Shown: positions 51,221 through 60,861, counted from the stretch's first letter. The stretch is DNA of 64,000 nt from Saprospiraceae bacterium (GCA_028279185.1 JANQSS010000099.1:1-64000); one strand, 5' to 3'. The notes: generated by a model not told the origin, from the sequence alone. A program made the numbers and translations.

Positions 51221-53095
51221 CTATGAAACAAACGTGAGACTTCGCTTCACAAAAGCGTTCATGTCCCCACCCTTTAACATGCCTTGGTTCAGCCGAGCAA
51301 TGTCAAAGAGATATTGAATAAATTCAGATTTTTTGTCATCGCTCCTCATTTTTATTAATTTGTCTGCAATAAGCGGATGGTTCGTATTGATAACTACGTT
51401 ATACATTTCCATGTCCATGCCACCCATCTCTCCCATGCCTTGCATGCGCTGCATTTCGCTAAACCGGCGCATAAACTCTGGTTTTGTTATTTGAACGGGA
51501 AGGGCATCAGGGCTCAGTGCTTTAAATTGAAGTTTATCTTTTACACTTTCCAATTTGTTTTCAAATAATCCTTTAATTTTTTCTTGTTCTTTTTCAGTAA
51601 GGACCGACTCTTTGTCCTCATCTTTTTGCACCAAATTGTCGGTCGTATCCGAATCCACACGCACGAAGGTCACTTTATCTTCTTTGGTCTCAAGGTGTTG
51701 CATAAAGTGATTATCAATAACCATATCCGTCAATAGGACATCATATCCCATATCTTCTGCAGCTGCTACGTATGTACTTTGAGTTTCTTTGTCCTGGGCA
51801 TAGATAAATATTGTGCGATCATGCTTATCCGTTTGCAAGGCCTTGATTTTATCCCGATATTCTGTTATGGTATAATATTCGTCCTTTACATTCTTCAACA
51901 ATGTAATCGGTCGCAGTTTTTCATCAAATTTTTCATCCGACAACATACCGTATTTTACGAATACAGCTATTTCATCCCATTTATCCTCAAATTCCTTTCG
52001 GTCTTTTTTATTAATCGATTTTAACTTGTCTGCTACCTTCTTCGTAATGTGGCTTGTAATTTTCTTGACGTTGTTGTCACTTTGTAAATAACTCCGCGAA
52101 ACATTTAATGGAATATCGGGGCTATCAATAACACCGTGCAGCAAGGTCAAAAACTCAGGAACAATGGCACTTACATCATCCGTAACATACACTTGATTGC
52201 TGTATAGCTGTATCTTATTTTTCTGTAGCTCAAGCTGATTCGTCAACTTGGGGAAATAGAGAATACCTGTCAAATTAAACGGGAAATCGATATTCATGTG
52301 AATCCAAAATAGTGGAGGCTGAGAAAATGGATATAATTTTTGATAAAATTCCCGATAATCATCATCCGATAAATCACTTGGCTTCTTCTTCCATATGGGA
52401 TCTGTATCGTTTATAACATTAGCAACTTCTGTCTTAATTTCCTTTCTATCTTCTCCTTCACCTTCATATTCAATGTTTTCCTTCGTACCAAATTGAATGG
52501 AAACAGGCAGAAAACGGCAATATTTCTTTAGTAACTCTTCAATTCGATTTTCCTCAAGATATTCACTGGCATCGTCTGAAATGTGAAGTATAATGTCAGT
52601 CCCTCGATGCGCTCGACTTGTATCTTCCAAAGTATAATTTGGTTCACCGTCGCAAGACCACTTAACGGCAGAATCATCCTCCACTCTATAGGATTTTGAT
52701 ACGACATCGACCTGGTCTGACACCATGAAAGCCGAATAAAAGCCAAGGCCAAAGTGGCCGATAATGGCTTCAGCGTCTTTATATTTTTCCACAAATTCGG
52801 TTGCGCTAGAAAATGCCATTTGGTTGAGGTATTTGATGACTTCTTCTTCTGTCATCCCAATACCCCGATCGGAGATGGTCAATGTCTTTGCGTCTTTGTC
52901 AATAGCGATTTGAATAGTAGTATCGCCAAGATCTCCTTTGAATTCACCCTTGGAAGCAAGTGTTTTTAGCTTGCTTGTGGCGTCCACAGCATTGGACACA
53001 AGCTCTCGCAAGAAAATCTCTTGATCGGAATAAAGAAACTTTTTGATGATCGGAAAGATGTTCTCGCTTTGTACAGATATATTTCCTGTTTTCAT
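51221..53095 (-). CDS. htpG: Molecular chaperone HtpG (Hsp90)
   Basis: 624 residues, full length. The N-terminal GHKL ATPase shows LRELVSNAVDA (Glu/Asn of the ATP site, about 31-41), DRGIGM (about 77) and GHFGLGFYSAFMV (about 114-126). The middle domain carries WIHMNIDFPFNLTGILYFP and LNVSRSYLQSD; the C-terminal dimerisation domain ends the protein. HtpG folds and remodels client proteins in the cytoplasm in an ATP cycle. Monocistronic, with a terminator downstream. Confidence 0.97.
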   Translation of the reverse strand: MKTGNISVQSENIFPIIKKFLYSDQEIFLRELVSNAVDATSKLKTLASKGEFKGDLGDTTIQIAIDKDAKTLTISDRGIGMTEEEVIKYLNQMAFSSATEFVEKYKDAEAIIGHFGLGFYSAFMVSDQVDVVSKSYRVEDDSAVKWSCDGEPNYTLEDTSRAHRGTDIILHISDDASEYLEENRIEELLKKYCRFLPVSIQFGTKENIEYEGEGEDRKEIKTEVANVINDTDPIWKKKPSDLSDDDYREFYQKLYPFSQPPLFWIHMNIDFPFNLTGILYFPKLTNQLELQKNKIQLYSNQVYVTDDVSAIVPEFLTLLHGVIDSPDIPLNVSRSYLQSDNNVKKITSHITKKVADKLKSINKKDRKEFEDKWDEIAVFVKYGMLSDEKFDEKLRPITLLKNVKDEYYTITEYRDKIKALQTDKHDRTIFIYAQDKETQSTYVAAAEDMGYDVLLTDMVIDNHFMQHLETKEDKVTFVRVDSDTTDNLVQKDEDKESVLTEKEQEKIKGLFENKLESVKDKLQFKALSPDALPVQITKPEFMRRFSEMQRMQGMGEMGGMDMEMYNVVINTNHPLIADKLIKMRSDDKKSEFIQYLFDIARLNQGMLKGGDMNAFVKRSLTFVS

Positions 53096-53585
53096 GTTAT
53101 TTAGTTTGCTGATGAAATAGTCAAATCCAGTGCCGAAGCGGGCTATATGACAAATTGACCGAGGAATCTGAAAAAATTACTTGCCTGCACCAAATTTTGG
53201 CAAGGTTTTAGCAGTAGTAAAGGTGGTTTTATCCATTTTATTAGATGGCCGGTCTTTAGAGGGAAGACCGGTTGTCTTAATTATAGGGGGTTGTATCTTC
53301 CAACCGATGACTATCTCTAAATTTAATGATTCATTCTCAATCTGTTGCAAAGACCTTTATGCCTATTACGTCCTGCGCCCAAGATTACCATTTTGATTGT
53401 TGTTGCAATTTAGGAGTCATACTGAAATAGAAGTCCACAGTCGTCACTAAGGCCACCAGGTTTAGTGCGCTTCTCATCCTAAAATGACGCCCGACTTTAT
53501 GAAGCCACCCGCTTTGTGATTGATGCCCATAAACACTGCTAAAGATTGTATTTGGCAAACCGCAGAATTCCTTTGGACATGGCCT
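53096..53585. other. 490-base intergenic region between htpG and the peptidoglycan-binding lipoprotein
   Basis: It holds a CCGGTCTT/AAGACCGG hairpin at 53249-53271 and a weaker CTTGCC/GGCAAG hairpin at 53180-53204 that on the minus strand is followed by TAATTTTTT. A 66-codon open stretch continues in frame after the upstream gene's stop, but I do not call it a gene. Confidence 0.5.
53249..53271. terminator. Hairpin, possible weak terminator
   Basis: A perfect 8-bp GC-rich stem with a 7-base loop. No T-run follows on either strand, so it is at best a partial terminator of the lipoprotein gene or a stabilising 3' structure. Confidence 0.35.
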
Positions 53586-54287
53586 TCAGTATTCGATTTC
53601 TAAAGCATGCAGTGTCTGAAAATCGAGTTGGCCAATTGGAAGTTGGTTCTCCCGTTGATATTGGCTTAATGCCGCTTTCATTTTCGAGTCAACTGTTTTT
53701 GAAGACGGCCCGGGGTCATACCCTCTCTCAGCCAAAGCCGCTTGCAGTTCCAGAATAAAGCCTTGGGATACACGGTTGTTGCATAGGACTTCCTGCCATT
53801 CCGTATATCCGCGTTTTTCACTTAACTCAAAACGTGTAATCGTTTCAATATTGAAATCTTTAGTCAACGTTGTATCCGTGACCAAGTGTAGGGTAACATG
53901 TTCTCCGGGATCATTGACCAAACACCAAACCATGCAATCATCCGGGTTATCTGACAGGCAATTTCGATCCGCCCGCTTTTTAACCCACTTTGTACTTGGA
54001 GGGGAAACCTCCACTACTTCGGTTGACACAAAAGTCTTACTGCTCGGGTCCACACCTGTGTAGACAAAGTAATCTGTTTCATGCCTGTCATATAGGTCAG
54101 GCATGAGGCATTTTGCATAGCAAGCCCCAGGTCGACCAATGGGTCGATCCTTCTGTCCGCGATCAGCCCCTCTATAAATATCATTGTCAAAATTAGGTTG
54201 AGTGCTGTTTTGGATGGAGCATTGGACAAAAGTCAATGCAACAATTAAGAGGCTCATTGCGTATGATATGGCACGTTCCTGTTTCAT
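53586..54287 (-). CDS. Lipoprotein with C-terminal peptidoglycan-binding (PGBD) domain
   Basis: 233 residues. A hydrophobic signal with a lipobox-like VALTFVQC gives a lipidated Cys at about residue 23. The middle (about 35-160) has seven or eight Cys, including CYAKCLMP and DCMVWCLV, and no recognised fold. The C-terminal PG_binding_1 domain (about 175-230, LQAALAERGYDPGPSSKTVDSKMKAALSQ) should hold the wall. It probably links an envelope membrane to peptidoglycan. Monocistronic; other function unknown. Confidence 0.75.
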   Translation of the reverse strand: MKQERAISYAMSLLIVALTFVQCSIQNSTQPNFDNDIYRGADRGQKDRPIGRPGACYAKCLMPDLYDRHETDYFVYTGVDPSSKTFVSTEVVEVSPPSTKWVKKRADRNCLSDNPDDCMVWCLVNDPGEHVTLHLVTDTTLTKDFNIETITRFELSEKRGYTEWQEVLCNNRVSQGFILELQAALAERGYDPGPSSKTVDSKMKAALSQYQRENQLPIGQLDFQTLHALEIEY

Positions 54288-54427
54288 AAGTAATAATTAA
54301 AGATACCTCCTTTATAGTGTAATCGAACTTTCACTTCTTGACTTTCAAACCGGTTGTCCTAAATGCTTAGACAAATTTAATTCAAACATGATATTTCTAT
54401 TTTATCTTACCTTCTTAATAACGATTG

Positions 54428-55837
54428 ATGAATGTACATAATAGGCATATAAATCATTTGGTTAATCGGGCAACTTTTGGCCCTTCTCCAAAGTCCATCC
54501 GTGTGTACCAGGCCCTTAGCATTCCTGAAGCTGTCGACAGACTTTTGATGGAATCAGAACACTATGAACCTTTACTACCTATCCCTACGGACCGATTTAA
54601 ATTGTCGAACCCAAAGAAATCTAAAGATGATTTTAAAGCCAAAAGAAAATTAAAACGTAAAATGGTCGGCGCCAAGAAACGATTTAATTTTTATTGGCTT
54701 ATGAAAATGGCGCATGGTCAAGAACAATTACGCGAACGATTGGCATTTTTTTGGCATGACCATTTTGCGTGCAATGAAAAACACCCTTTGCTTGTACAAC
54801 GTCAAATAAATACTTTGCGAAAACATGCGCTTGGATATTTTGGAGATCTTGTCGTGGAGCTATCTAAGGATCCAGCGATGATATTATACCTTAATAGTAA
54901 ACAAAATGTCAAAGACCGTCCTAATGAAAATTTCGGCCGAGAATTACTTGAGCTCTTTACGATTGGTATTGGGAAGTATTCCGAAAAGGACATTAAAGAA
55001 GCATCCCGTGCATTTACAGGATATCGATTTGACACTGAAGGAAATTTTTACATAGACGAATCAAAACATGATAACGGAAGCAAGCAATTCATGGGACAAA
55101 CAGGTCATTTCAAAGGTGACGATATTATCGATATACTCTTGCGAAATCCCGAAACAGGTAAATATGTTGCGGGTAAATTGTACCATTATTTTACAGGACA
55201 AGAAATAGGGATGGGGCAATTAGAGGAATTGTCCAATTATTTTTATCACTCCGGTTATCATATTGGAAAATTAGTCAAGTATATTTTGACTTCTGAAGTA
55301 TTTTATGCAGATCAAAATATTGGCACAAAGATTAAATCGCCTGTAGAATTGCTGGCGAGTATGATGCGTATCACTGAAGCTCGTCCGTCCAAAGGAAGTT
55401 TTACTTTGGGTGTTCAAAATAAGCTAAAGCAAACTCTATTGCGCCCGCCGAATGTCTCAGGTTGGCGATCTGGTAAGGCGTGGGTCGATCTGAGCACCAT
55501 ACCCGATCGTCTCAAATTGGCTCAGCAGATCCTATCGACAAATTTGCAAGTCAAAGATCGTCAAAATCCGCTGTCTGATGAGGGAGATGAAGACGTGCTT
55601 CAAGAAAGCGAAAAAAATGTAAAAATTAAAACCCGTATTAATCCACTAAAAAAAATAACAAATGCCAGATCAGCCAAAAAGCAAGTACATTATCTTGGAA
55701 ATGTTCTGTTCATGTCTGACACCGACCATCTGCGCCCCCTCTATGATAGACTAGCGTCACAGTTTGAATCAGGCAATCTCTCTTTTTCTGAATTAGTTGT
55801 AAGTCTTCTTTCTTTACCTGAATACCAAATACACTGA
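54428..55837 (+). CDS. DUF1800 family protein
   Basis: 469 residues from the ATG at 54428; an upstream TTG at 54425 is an alternative. The family signatures are clear: HLVNRATFGPSP at the N terminus, ERLAFFWHDHFACN (about 100-113), NENFGRELLELFTIGIG (about 166-182), DIKEASRAFTGY and RPPNVSGWRSGKAWVD. DUF1800 genes nearly always precede a DUF1501 gene, as here (3-base gap). The molecular role of the pair is not established. No signal peptide is visible, unlike many homologues. Confidence 0.92.
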   Translation: MNVHNRHINHLVNRATFGPSPKSIRVYQALSIPEAVDRLLMESEHYEPLLPIPTDRFKLSNPKKSKDDFKAKRKLKRKMVGAKKRFNFYWLMKMAHGQEQLRERLAFFWHDHFACNEKHPLLVQRQINTLRKHALGYFGDLVVELSKDPAMILYLNSKQNVKDRPNENFGRELLELFTIGIGKYSEKDIKEASRAFTGYRFDTEGNFYIDESKHDNGSKQFMGQTGHFKGDDIIDILLRNPETGKYVAGKLYHYFTGQEIGMGQLEELSNYFYHSGYHIGKLVKYILTSEVFYADQNIGTKIKSPVELLASMMRITEARPSKGSFTLGVQNKLKQTLLRPPNVSGWRSGKAWVDLSTIPDRLKLAQQILSTNLQVKDRQNPLSDEGDEDVLQESEKNVKIKTRINPLKKITNARSAKKQVHYLGNVLFMSDTDHLRPLYDRLASQFESGNLSFSELVVSLLSLPEYQIH

Positions 55838-55840
55838 ACT

Positions 55841-57025
55841 ATGGCCGAACCATCTATTTTTTCGACAACTGGATCAAGCCCCCTATTTCTGCAAAATGAA
55901 AGTGTTACAAATTATAACGCTAAAAAATTAATCGTCATTCAATTAAACGGAGGAAATGATGGCTTAAACACGATCGTTCCTTATCGAAATGACATATATT
56001 ATAACAGCAGGCCGACACTTGGAATAAAGAAAAACAACGTGATCGACATCGACGGTGACCATGGGTTTCACCGTTCCTTGTCGGGTTTTTCGGATTTATA
56101 TAAACAAGGCTATTTGTCGGTGATCAACCGTGTTGGATACCCAAACGCGACAAGATCACATTTTAAATCAATGGACTTCTGGCAACAGGGTGGAAATTTT
56201 GAAACAGGATGGCTTGGAAGGTATCTGGATTACATTGGAGCTGCGGACGACCGTCTGGCTGCTGTCGAAATCAGTGATGTACTTACGCGCGTCTTGCGCG
56301 GCGAACGTGCTAAGGGGGTAGCGTTTGATGATTTGGAGGAATTGTATTACGATCTCGCAAATCCCCTCGTCAACGAGGCGATACATTTAAGTCAAACCAC
56401 CGGAATAGAGAATAATGCAAATCTAGAATACATCTATAACATCTTAGTGAGCAGTAAGGCGCTCATCGGTTCTGCTTATGAAAAATATAATCAACGACCC
56501 AACTTAGATAATTTTCCAGACACCGATTTTGCTCGTCAGCTAAAACTAATAGCCGAAATGATAAGTTGCGGTTTAGAAACACAAATATTTTATGCTTCTC
56601 TTGGCACCTTTGATACACACGTTGGACAATCATCCAAGCATACGCGATTGTTAAAAACGTTGTCAGAAGGGTTAGAAGCGTTGGTCAACTCGCTCAAAAA
56701 AACGAGTACATTCGAAAATGTTTGTATTCTAATATTTTCCGAATTTGGCCGCCGGGTTAAGGAGAATGGTGGAAAGGGCACAGATCATGGTGCCGGCAAT
56801 AGCATGTTCATTATATCTCCACATCTGAAAAAACCTGGTTTCTATAATGACTATGATGCATTGAATCACCTTGTCAAGGGAGACCTTCCGTTTGAGATTG
56901 ACTTTAGACAAGTATATGCTGGAATTTTAAATGATTGGCTAAAGGTTGATAGTCAGGTAATATTGAAAGGTCAATTTGACAAGTTAAACTTATTTGCAGA
57001 CCGTATAACTAGAACTGTTATTTAG
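55841..57025 (+). CDS. DUF1501 family protein
   Basis: 394 residues with LIVIQLNGGNDGLNTIVPY (about 31-49), FHRSLSGFSDLYKQGYLSVINRVGYPN and SRSHF-like TRSHFKSMDFW, and the C-terminal FSEFGRRVKENGGKGTDHGAGN motif of the alkaline-phosphatase-like DUF1501 fold. It forms an operon with the DUF1800 gene. Homologues usually carry a Tat or Sec signal before this domain; here the N terminus (MAEPSIFSTTGSS) has none, so it may be cytoplasmic or a shortened form. It converges with the TPR gene, 8 bases away. Confidence 0.92.
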   Translation: MAEPSIFSTTGSSPLFLQNESVTNYNAKKLIVIQLNGGNDGLNTIVPYRNDIYYNSRPTLGIKKNNVIDIDGDHGFHRSLSGFSDLYKQGYLSVINRVGYPNATRSHFKSMDFWQQGGNFETGWLGRYLDYIGAADDRLAAVEISDVLTRVLRGERAKGVAFDDLEELYYDLANPLVNEAIHLSQTTGIENNANLEYIYNILVSSKALIGSAYEKYNQRPNLDNFPDTDFARQLKLIAEMISCGLETQIFYASLGTFDTHVGQSSKHTRLLKTLSEGLEALVNSLKKTSTFENVCILIFSEFGRRVKENGGKGTDHGAGNSMFIISPHLKKPGFYNDYDALNHLVKGDLPFEIDFRQVYAGILNDWLKVDSQVILKGQFDKLNLFADRITRTVI

Positions 57026-57033
57026 CCCTTCAT

Positions 57034-58551
57034 TTACAACCTTTTCAACCCTGCCTTTGCTTTATGATGGAGGCTTTTGCGATAGGCAGAAGGATTTACT
57101 TCCAAGCAACGGTTAAACCAATATCGAGCTGACGCTTTTTCATTTGTATTTTCAAAAATGAGCCCAAGCTGCAAGGCAGCGTTGCAAGCATAGAGATCAT
57201 GTTTTGCGACACCAAGTTCGTATGCTCGCTTCAATTCTACCTCCGCTTCATTATACTGTTGCAGCCCTTGAAATATTCGACCTGATCGATAATAATATTC
57301 AAGACTCGTTTCACTATTATCTGCTAATTCAGGATGATACTTTAATAACGCAAGTCCTTTGACAAACTGTTGGCTATCAAAGTAGAGTCGAGCTTTCAAA
57401 AGAAAGCTATTTGGCAACGCTGATTTTTTAGCTTCCTCATGTGCATCTTTGTCCTCGCCAATGCGTAATTCGATGTTAGGTCTACACTGACTTATCCACC
57501 ATTCATAACTGCGTTTATCCCCCTCTATTAAATATGACCAAGCTATTTTTTGGTAAGTCGCGTATCGGTAGGTTTCGCCTTCATGCGCTTTGAGAAATGC
57601 AGAGAAAGTTGAACGACACTCGCTCAGCTGTAAATACATTTCTGCGCGCGCTTTTAAAAACAAATTAAATGGAAGAATTGAAACTTTATCCGGTCTGATC
57701 CCATCAACAATGTCTATACACGTTATGAGGCGACCCGTTTTCAAGGCAAGATTCGCTTTGGCAAATGCTACCATTGGGCTGGATTTATGTGTAGTTTTTA
57801 CATCTTGTATTATGTCCCATCCTTTTTCAGGTTGATTTTTTAGATGTAACGTTAAATAAGCCATCAATGACCGGCACTCATCTTCGAAGATGAATCCTGG
57901 ATTGTTTTCCGAATAAATCAATACTTTTTGAATTGCGGCTAATCCTTCATCGATGGACCCAGACATACCACTTGTACGCTTAAGAAGCCATTTCATACTA
58001 TCCGAAATTGGAAGCGTGCCTAAAAAGGCTCGCAACAACCCAAAGCTGCGGTAGTTCAATATGAAATTTGGGAATTTCCGAATATTGTCTTCGAGCAAAT
58101 CGTACGCCGTCCAGACATCAGTAAATGCTTCGAGTCGATGGCCATATTTATAATTTAGTAAAGCCCATTGTAAAAGAATTTCCGCGCGGACATATTTAAA
58201 GTAAGGTGAGTTTTTATCTGCTTTTCTAATTATTTTTAAAAACTCTTGTTTTTTTCTTTTTACCTCGTAAAAGCTTGTCTCCCGATCTTCGATTAATAAT
58301 TTTGTAATGAGCGCATAGTTATCGAATAAATAAACTAGAACATTGTTTTTATCCGTCAACCGCGAATCCTGTGAAAGTACCGAGACACTATCCCAGTCCA
58401 TTGTCAAAATAGCTCGATACTGATCCTGCAGCAAAGGTGTTAAGGAGAAGAATAACTTTTCCTCCGCATCAATGCGGGCATGGAGCGTGCGGGCTTCCAA
58501 GCAAGAAAAAATAATAAATATGGGAACCAAAAAAAAGTGGCTAACCGGCAT
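57034..58551 (-). CDS. Secreted TPR-repeat protein of unknown function
   Basis: 505 residues from the ATG at 58551, which begins a signal peptide (MPVSHFFLVPIFIIFSCLEA); the longer frame starts at a GTG at 58581. TPR-like helical pairs fill about 85-500, clearest at the C terminus (YYRSGRIFQGLQQYNEAEVELKRAYELG, AARYWFNRCLEVNP). It should act as a periplasmic or surface protein-binding scaffold. The chosen start lies inside a perfect hairpin followed by eight T (58529-58581), so expression is likely controlled by RNA structure. It follows the zinc-ribbon gene by less than 80 bases. Confidence 0.75.
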   Translation of the reverse strand: MPVSHFFLVPIFIIFSCLEARTLHARIDAEEKLFFSLTPLLQDQYRAILTMDWDSVSVLSQDSRLTDKNNVLVYLFDNYALITKLLIEDRETSFYEVKRKKQEFLKIIRKADKNSPYFKYVRAEILLQWALLNYKYGHRLEAFTDVWTAYDLLEDNIRKFPNFILNYRSFGLLRAFLGTLPISDSMKWLLKRTSGMSGSIDEGLAAIQKVLIYSENNPGFIFEDECRSLMAYLTLHLKNQPEKGWDIIQDVKTTHKSSPMVAFAKANLALKTGRLITCIDIVDGIRPDKVSILPFNLFLKARAEMYLQLSECRSTFSAFLKAHEGETYRYATYQKIAWSYLIEGDKRSYEWWISQCRPNIELRIGEDKDAHEEAKKSALPNSFLLKARLYFDSQQFVKGLALLKYHPELADNSETSLEYYYRSGRIFQGLQQYNEAEVELKRAYELGVAKHDLYACNAALQLGLIFENTNEKASARYWFNRCLEVNPSAYRKSLHHKAKAGLKRL

Positions 58552-58581
58552 TAAACGTCGTTTATTCTCCAGGTTAGCCAC
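58529..58581 (-). terminator. Terminator/attenuator hairpin overlapping the TPR gene start
   Basis: On the minus strand a perfect 10-bp stem GTGGCTAACC/GGTTAGCCAC (58581-58572 with 58546-58537) encloses a 25-base loop with an inner AAACG-A-CGTTT helix, and eight T follow (58536-58529). It is a textbook rho-independent terminator for the upstream zinc-ribbon operon, yet the start codon of the TPR gene (58551) lies in its loop. Confidence 0.8.
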
Positions 58582-58628
58582 AGTTCATTATGCCGCTCAT
58601 GAGGAGCGACGTCTGTTTGTTAATATTT

Positions 58629-59384
58629 TTAAGAAACTGCTTCTTCAGTTAAAATTCCTTCATCTACCAGAACTCGGCCGCAGTGTTCACAGGCGATGAT
58701 TTTCTTTCGCATGGCTATTTCGATTTGCTTTTGTGATGGAATTCGGTTGAAACAACCACCACAAGCATCCCTTTCAACGGTTGCCACAGCTATCCCGTTT
58801 CGGTATGCCCCTTTGACCTTGTCATATACAATCAATAGTCGCTCATCAATTTTCTTGCGTGCAGCCTTTAACTCTTTTTCAAGTTTCTTCTCTTGTTTTT
58901 CCGTGTTGGCAATGATGTCTTTGAGTTCATCTCGTTTTATATCAAGATCCTTTTTGCGTGCCTCAATTTTTTCTTCAGCAGCAGCCATTGTTTCTTTCTT
59001 TGCATCAATTTTCAATTGAGCTTCGGCAATACGTTTTTGACTCAATTCGATTTCGAGTTTTTGGAGCTCCACTTCTTTCGTTAGTGCTTCATATTCCCGA
59101 TTATTCTTTACCTCATCCAATTGCTTGGTATAGCGCTCAATGAGGGCCTCTGAGTCCTTAATCTTACCCTTATAGCTCGAAATTCCATCCTGAACATCTT
59201 TAAGCTGAGCATTCAATTTTTCCAGTCGCTTGTCCAAGCCTGCGATCTCATCTTCCAGATCGCTTACTTCAACTGGTAACTCTCCCTTTAAAACCTGAAT
59301 TTCATCCTTTTCTGAATCGATAAGTTGCAATTCATATAGCGCTTTGAGACGATCTTCGACTGTTAATTCTGATTTGGTTGCCAT
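58629..59384 (-). CDS. Coiled-coil C4 zinc-ribbon protein (zf-RING_7/CT398-like)
   Basis: 251 residues. Residues about 25-180 form a long antiparallel coiled coil; the C-terminal zinc ribbon (about 205-240) has CGGCFNRIPS and CEHCGRVL, giving the four Cys ligands. Homologues are usually found next to the Nif3-like gene, as here (18-base gap), and a nucleic-acid-related role has been suggested for the family. Cytoplasmic. A -7 element inside the Nif3 3' end (59453-59460) may give extra transcription. Confidence 0.85.
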   Translation of the reverse strand: MATKSELTVEDRLKALYELQLIDSEKDEIQVLKGELPVEVSDLEDEIAGLDKRLEKLNAQLKDVQDGISSYKGKIKDSEALIERYTKQLDEVKNNREYEALTKEVELQKLEIELSQKRIAEAQLKIDAKKETMAAAEEKIEARKKDLDIKRDELKDIIANTEKQEKKLEKELKAARKKIDERLLIVYDKVKGAYRNGIAVATVERDACGGCFNRIPSQKQIEIAMRKKIIACEHCGRVLVDEGILTEEAVS

Positions 59385-59402
59385 ATATTTCGAATTCTTA
59401 TT

Positions 59403-60413
59403 TTAGATATAGTAATAGACAGGATTCGTACTACCGCTCACTGAACGGGCGGCAAAGGTACTAAATTTCCCGTTTATCAACTCAACCAATAAGTCTATCG
59501 TATACTGTTCTGACTCGTAGTGGCCGACATCTGCTATAATGATTTCGTTGTCCGCATCGAAAAATTGATGATACTTATAATCAGCCGTAACAAAAACATC
59601 GGCTCTACTACGTAACGCTTGTGGTAACAGAAAACTACCAGCTCCGCCACAAAGGGCCACTCTCTCTATCGATTTGTTGAGCAGCCGAGTGTGACGTATG
59701 ACCTGAAGGTTTAAGGTCTCTTTTACATGCGCTAAAAAGTCCACTTCAGTCATAGGTAAAGCAAGTTTCCCGATCAGCCCTGCGCCGATATTAGGGTTTT
59801 GGCCGTCAGTTACCTTCATTTTTCTATATGAGCAGTTGAATGTCTCACATATGTTGGAAATAGTTGATGAAATGTGCGGAGGTCCACTAATGATCAATCC
59901 TTTGGTGTCATCGAGAATCGTATTGAAGTTTGTCGTCTCATAAGATAATGATGTCTTTACTTCCCGCATTAAATCCGGTTTGAGCAGATCAGAGATTTCA
60001 ATTTCAAACTTAACCTGTCGGTTGTCAGGTTTCAGAGGAATGCAATTGTGAAGGCCTAATTTTGACGCTAGTATTTCATTTACACCGTTTGGAACGACAT
60101 TGTCCAGATTGGTGTGAATCGCATAAATCGCAATATCATGCTTTATCGCCCTGATAATTGTGCGCTCAATGTAATTTGTTCCAGTCAAAGCTTTGAGTCC
60201 GGAAAATATTATGGGATGATGACTAACGATAAGGTTAGCCTTTGTTGCAATAGCCTCGTCGACCACAGATTCAATTGCATCCAAACTCACCACTACTCCA
60301 CTTACCGGCGCTTCGACATCTCCACAAAGAAGACGTGCGTTATCATAGGACTCTTGCAATGACGGAGGCGCTATTGTCTCCAAATGTTTAATAACGTCAC
60401 GAATAGTCGTCAT
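59403..60413 (-). CDS. Nif3-like dinuclear metal-centre protein (YbgI/YqfO family)
   Basis: 336 residues. Metal-binding signatures: IVSHHPIIFSGLKAL (His pair, about 64-78), AIHTNLDNV (about 97-105) and, at the C terminus, DVGHYESEQY (about 305). Between them lies the inserted PII-like domain (about 130-230) found in longer family members. The family forms hexameric toroids with two metal ions; the substrate is uncertain. It overlaps the 3' end of the RfaE2 gene by 17 bases and belongs to the same operon. Confidence 0.9.
   Translation of the reverse strand: MTTIRDVIKHLETIAPPSLQESYDNARLLCGDVEAPVSGVVVSLDAIESVVDEAIATKANLIVSHHPIIFSGLKALTGTNYIERTIIRAIKHDIAIYAIHTNLDNVVPNGVNEILASKLGLHNCIPLKPDNRQVKFEIEISDLLKPDLMREVKTSLSYETTNFNTILDDTKGLIISGPPHISSTISNICETFNCSYRKMKVTDGQNPNIGAGLIGKLALPMTEVDFLAHVKETLNLQVIRHTRLLNKSIERVALCGGAGSFLLPQALRSRADVFVTADYKYHQFFDADNEIIIADVGHYESEQYTIDLLVELINGKFSTFAARSVSGSTNPVYYYI
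59453..59460 (-). promoter_or_regulatory. Internal Bacteroidetes -7 element (TACCTTTG) for the zinc-ribbon gene
   Basis: An exact TAnnTTTG match inside the Nif3 coding end, 69 bases upstream of the zinc-ribbon ATG, followed by CCGCCC. A TTG sits 17 bases upstream, slightly short of the usual 19. Confidence 0.4.
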
Positions 60414-60861
60414 CGCGAAGATTTTTTATTTTTTCAATAAGTGCCGTTGAAGAGTATCCGGATGCAAAAGACAAAATACGAACTTCTCCACCATTTTGAA
60501 GTACTTCTTTTGCCCCGACGACTTCATGCACTGCATAGTCTCCTCCTTTTACTAAAAAATCCGGCTTAATCCGATTTATTAAATCAATCGGCGTGTCTTC
60601 TGAAAATGGAATAACAATATCTACTACTCGTAATGCAGCCAGCATTTTCATTCGAAAATCCAGTGAATTAATTGGTCGCCCATGACCTTTTAATCGAAAT
60701 ACAGAATCATCATCATTCAATCCCACTACCAATACATTTCCTAATGCCTTTGCTTCCGATAAATACTGTATGTGGCCGGGATGTAAAATATCAAAACAAC
60801 CATTTGTAAGTACAATGGTTTTATTTTCATCACGCAATTTCTGGATTTTTTCAATCACCAA
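60397..60861 (-). CDS. rfaE2: D-glycero-beta-D-manno-heptose 1-phosphate adenylyltransferase (RfaE2/HldE C-terminal domain)
   Basis: 154 residues; the start is a TTG at 60861 or, more likely, the GTG at 60858. Nucleotidyltransferase signatures are intact: TNGCFDILHPGHIQYL with the HxGH motif (about 20-35), GLNDDDSVFRLKG, and FLVKGGDY. It activates heptose-1-phosphate with ATP for LPS core or other heptose glycans. The stand-alone form lacks the kinase half found in fused HldE. It overlaps its neighbours on both sides (11 and 17 bases). Confidence 0.9.
   Translation of the reverse strand: MVIEKIQKLRDENKTIVLTNGCFDILHPGHIQYLSEAKALGNVLVVGLNDDDSVFRLKGHGRPINSLDFRMKMLAALRVVDIVIPFSEDTPIDLINRIKPDFLVKGGDYAVHEVVGAKEVLQNGGEVRILSFASGYSSTALIEKIKNLRDDDYS

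Noticed and set aside
53385..53585. A 66-codon open stretch continuing in frame after the lipoprotein stop codon (TGA)
   Set aside because: The peptidoglycan-binding domain is complete at the stop, the extension has no recognisable motif, and an open stretch of this length is not rare by chance.
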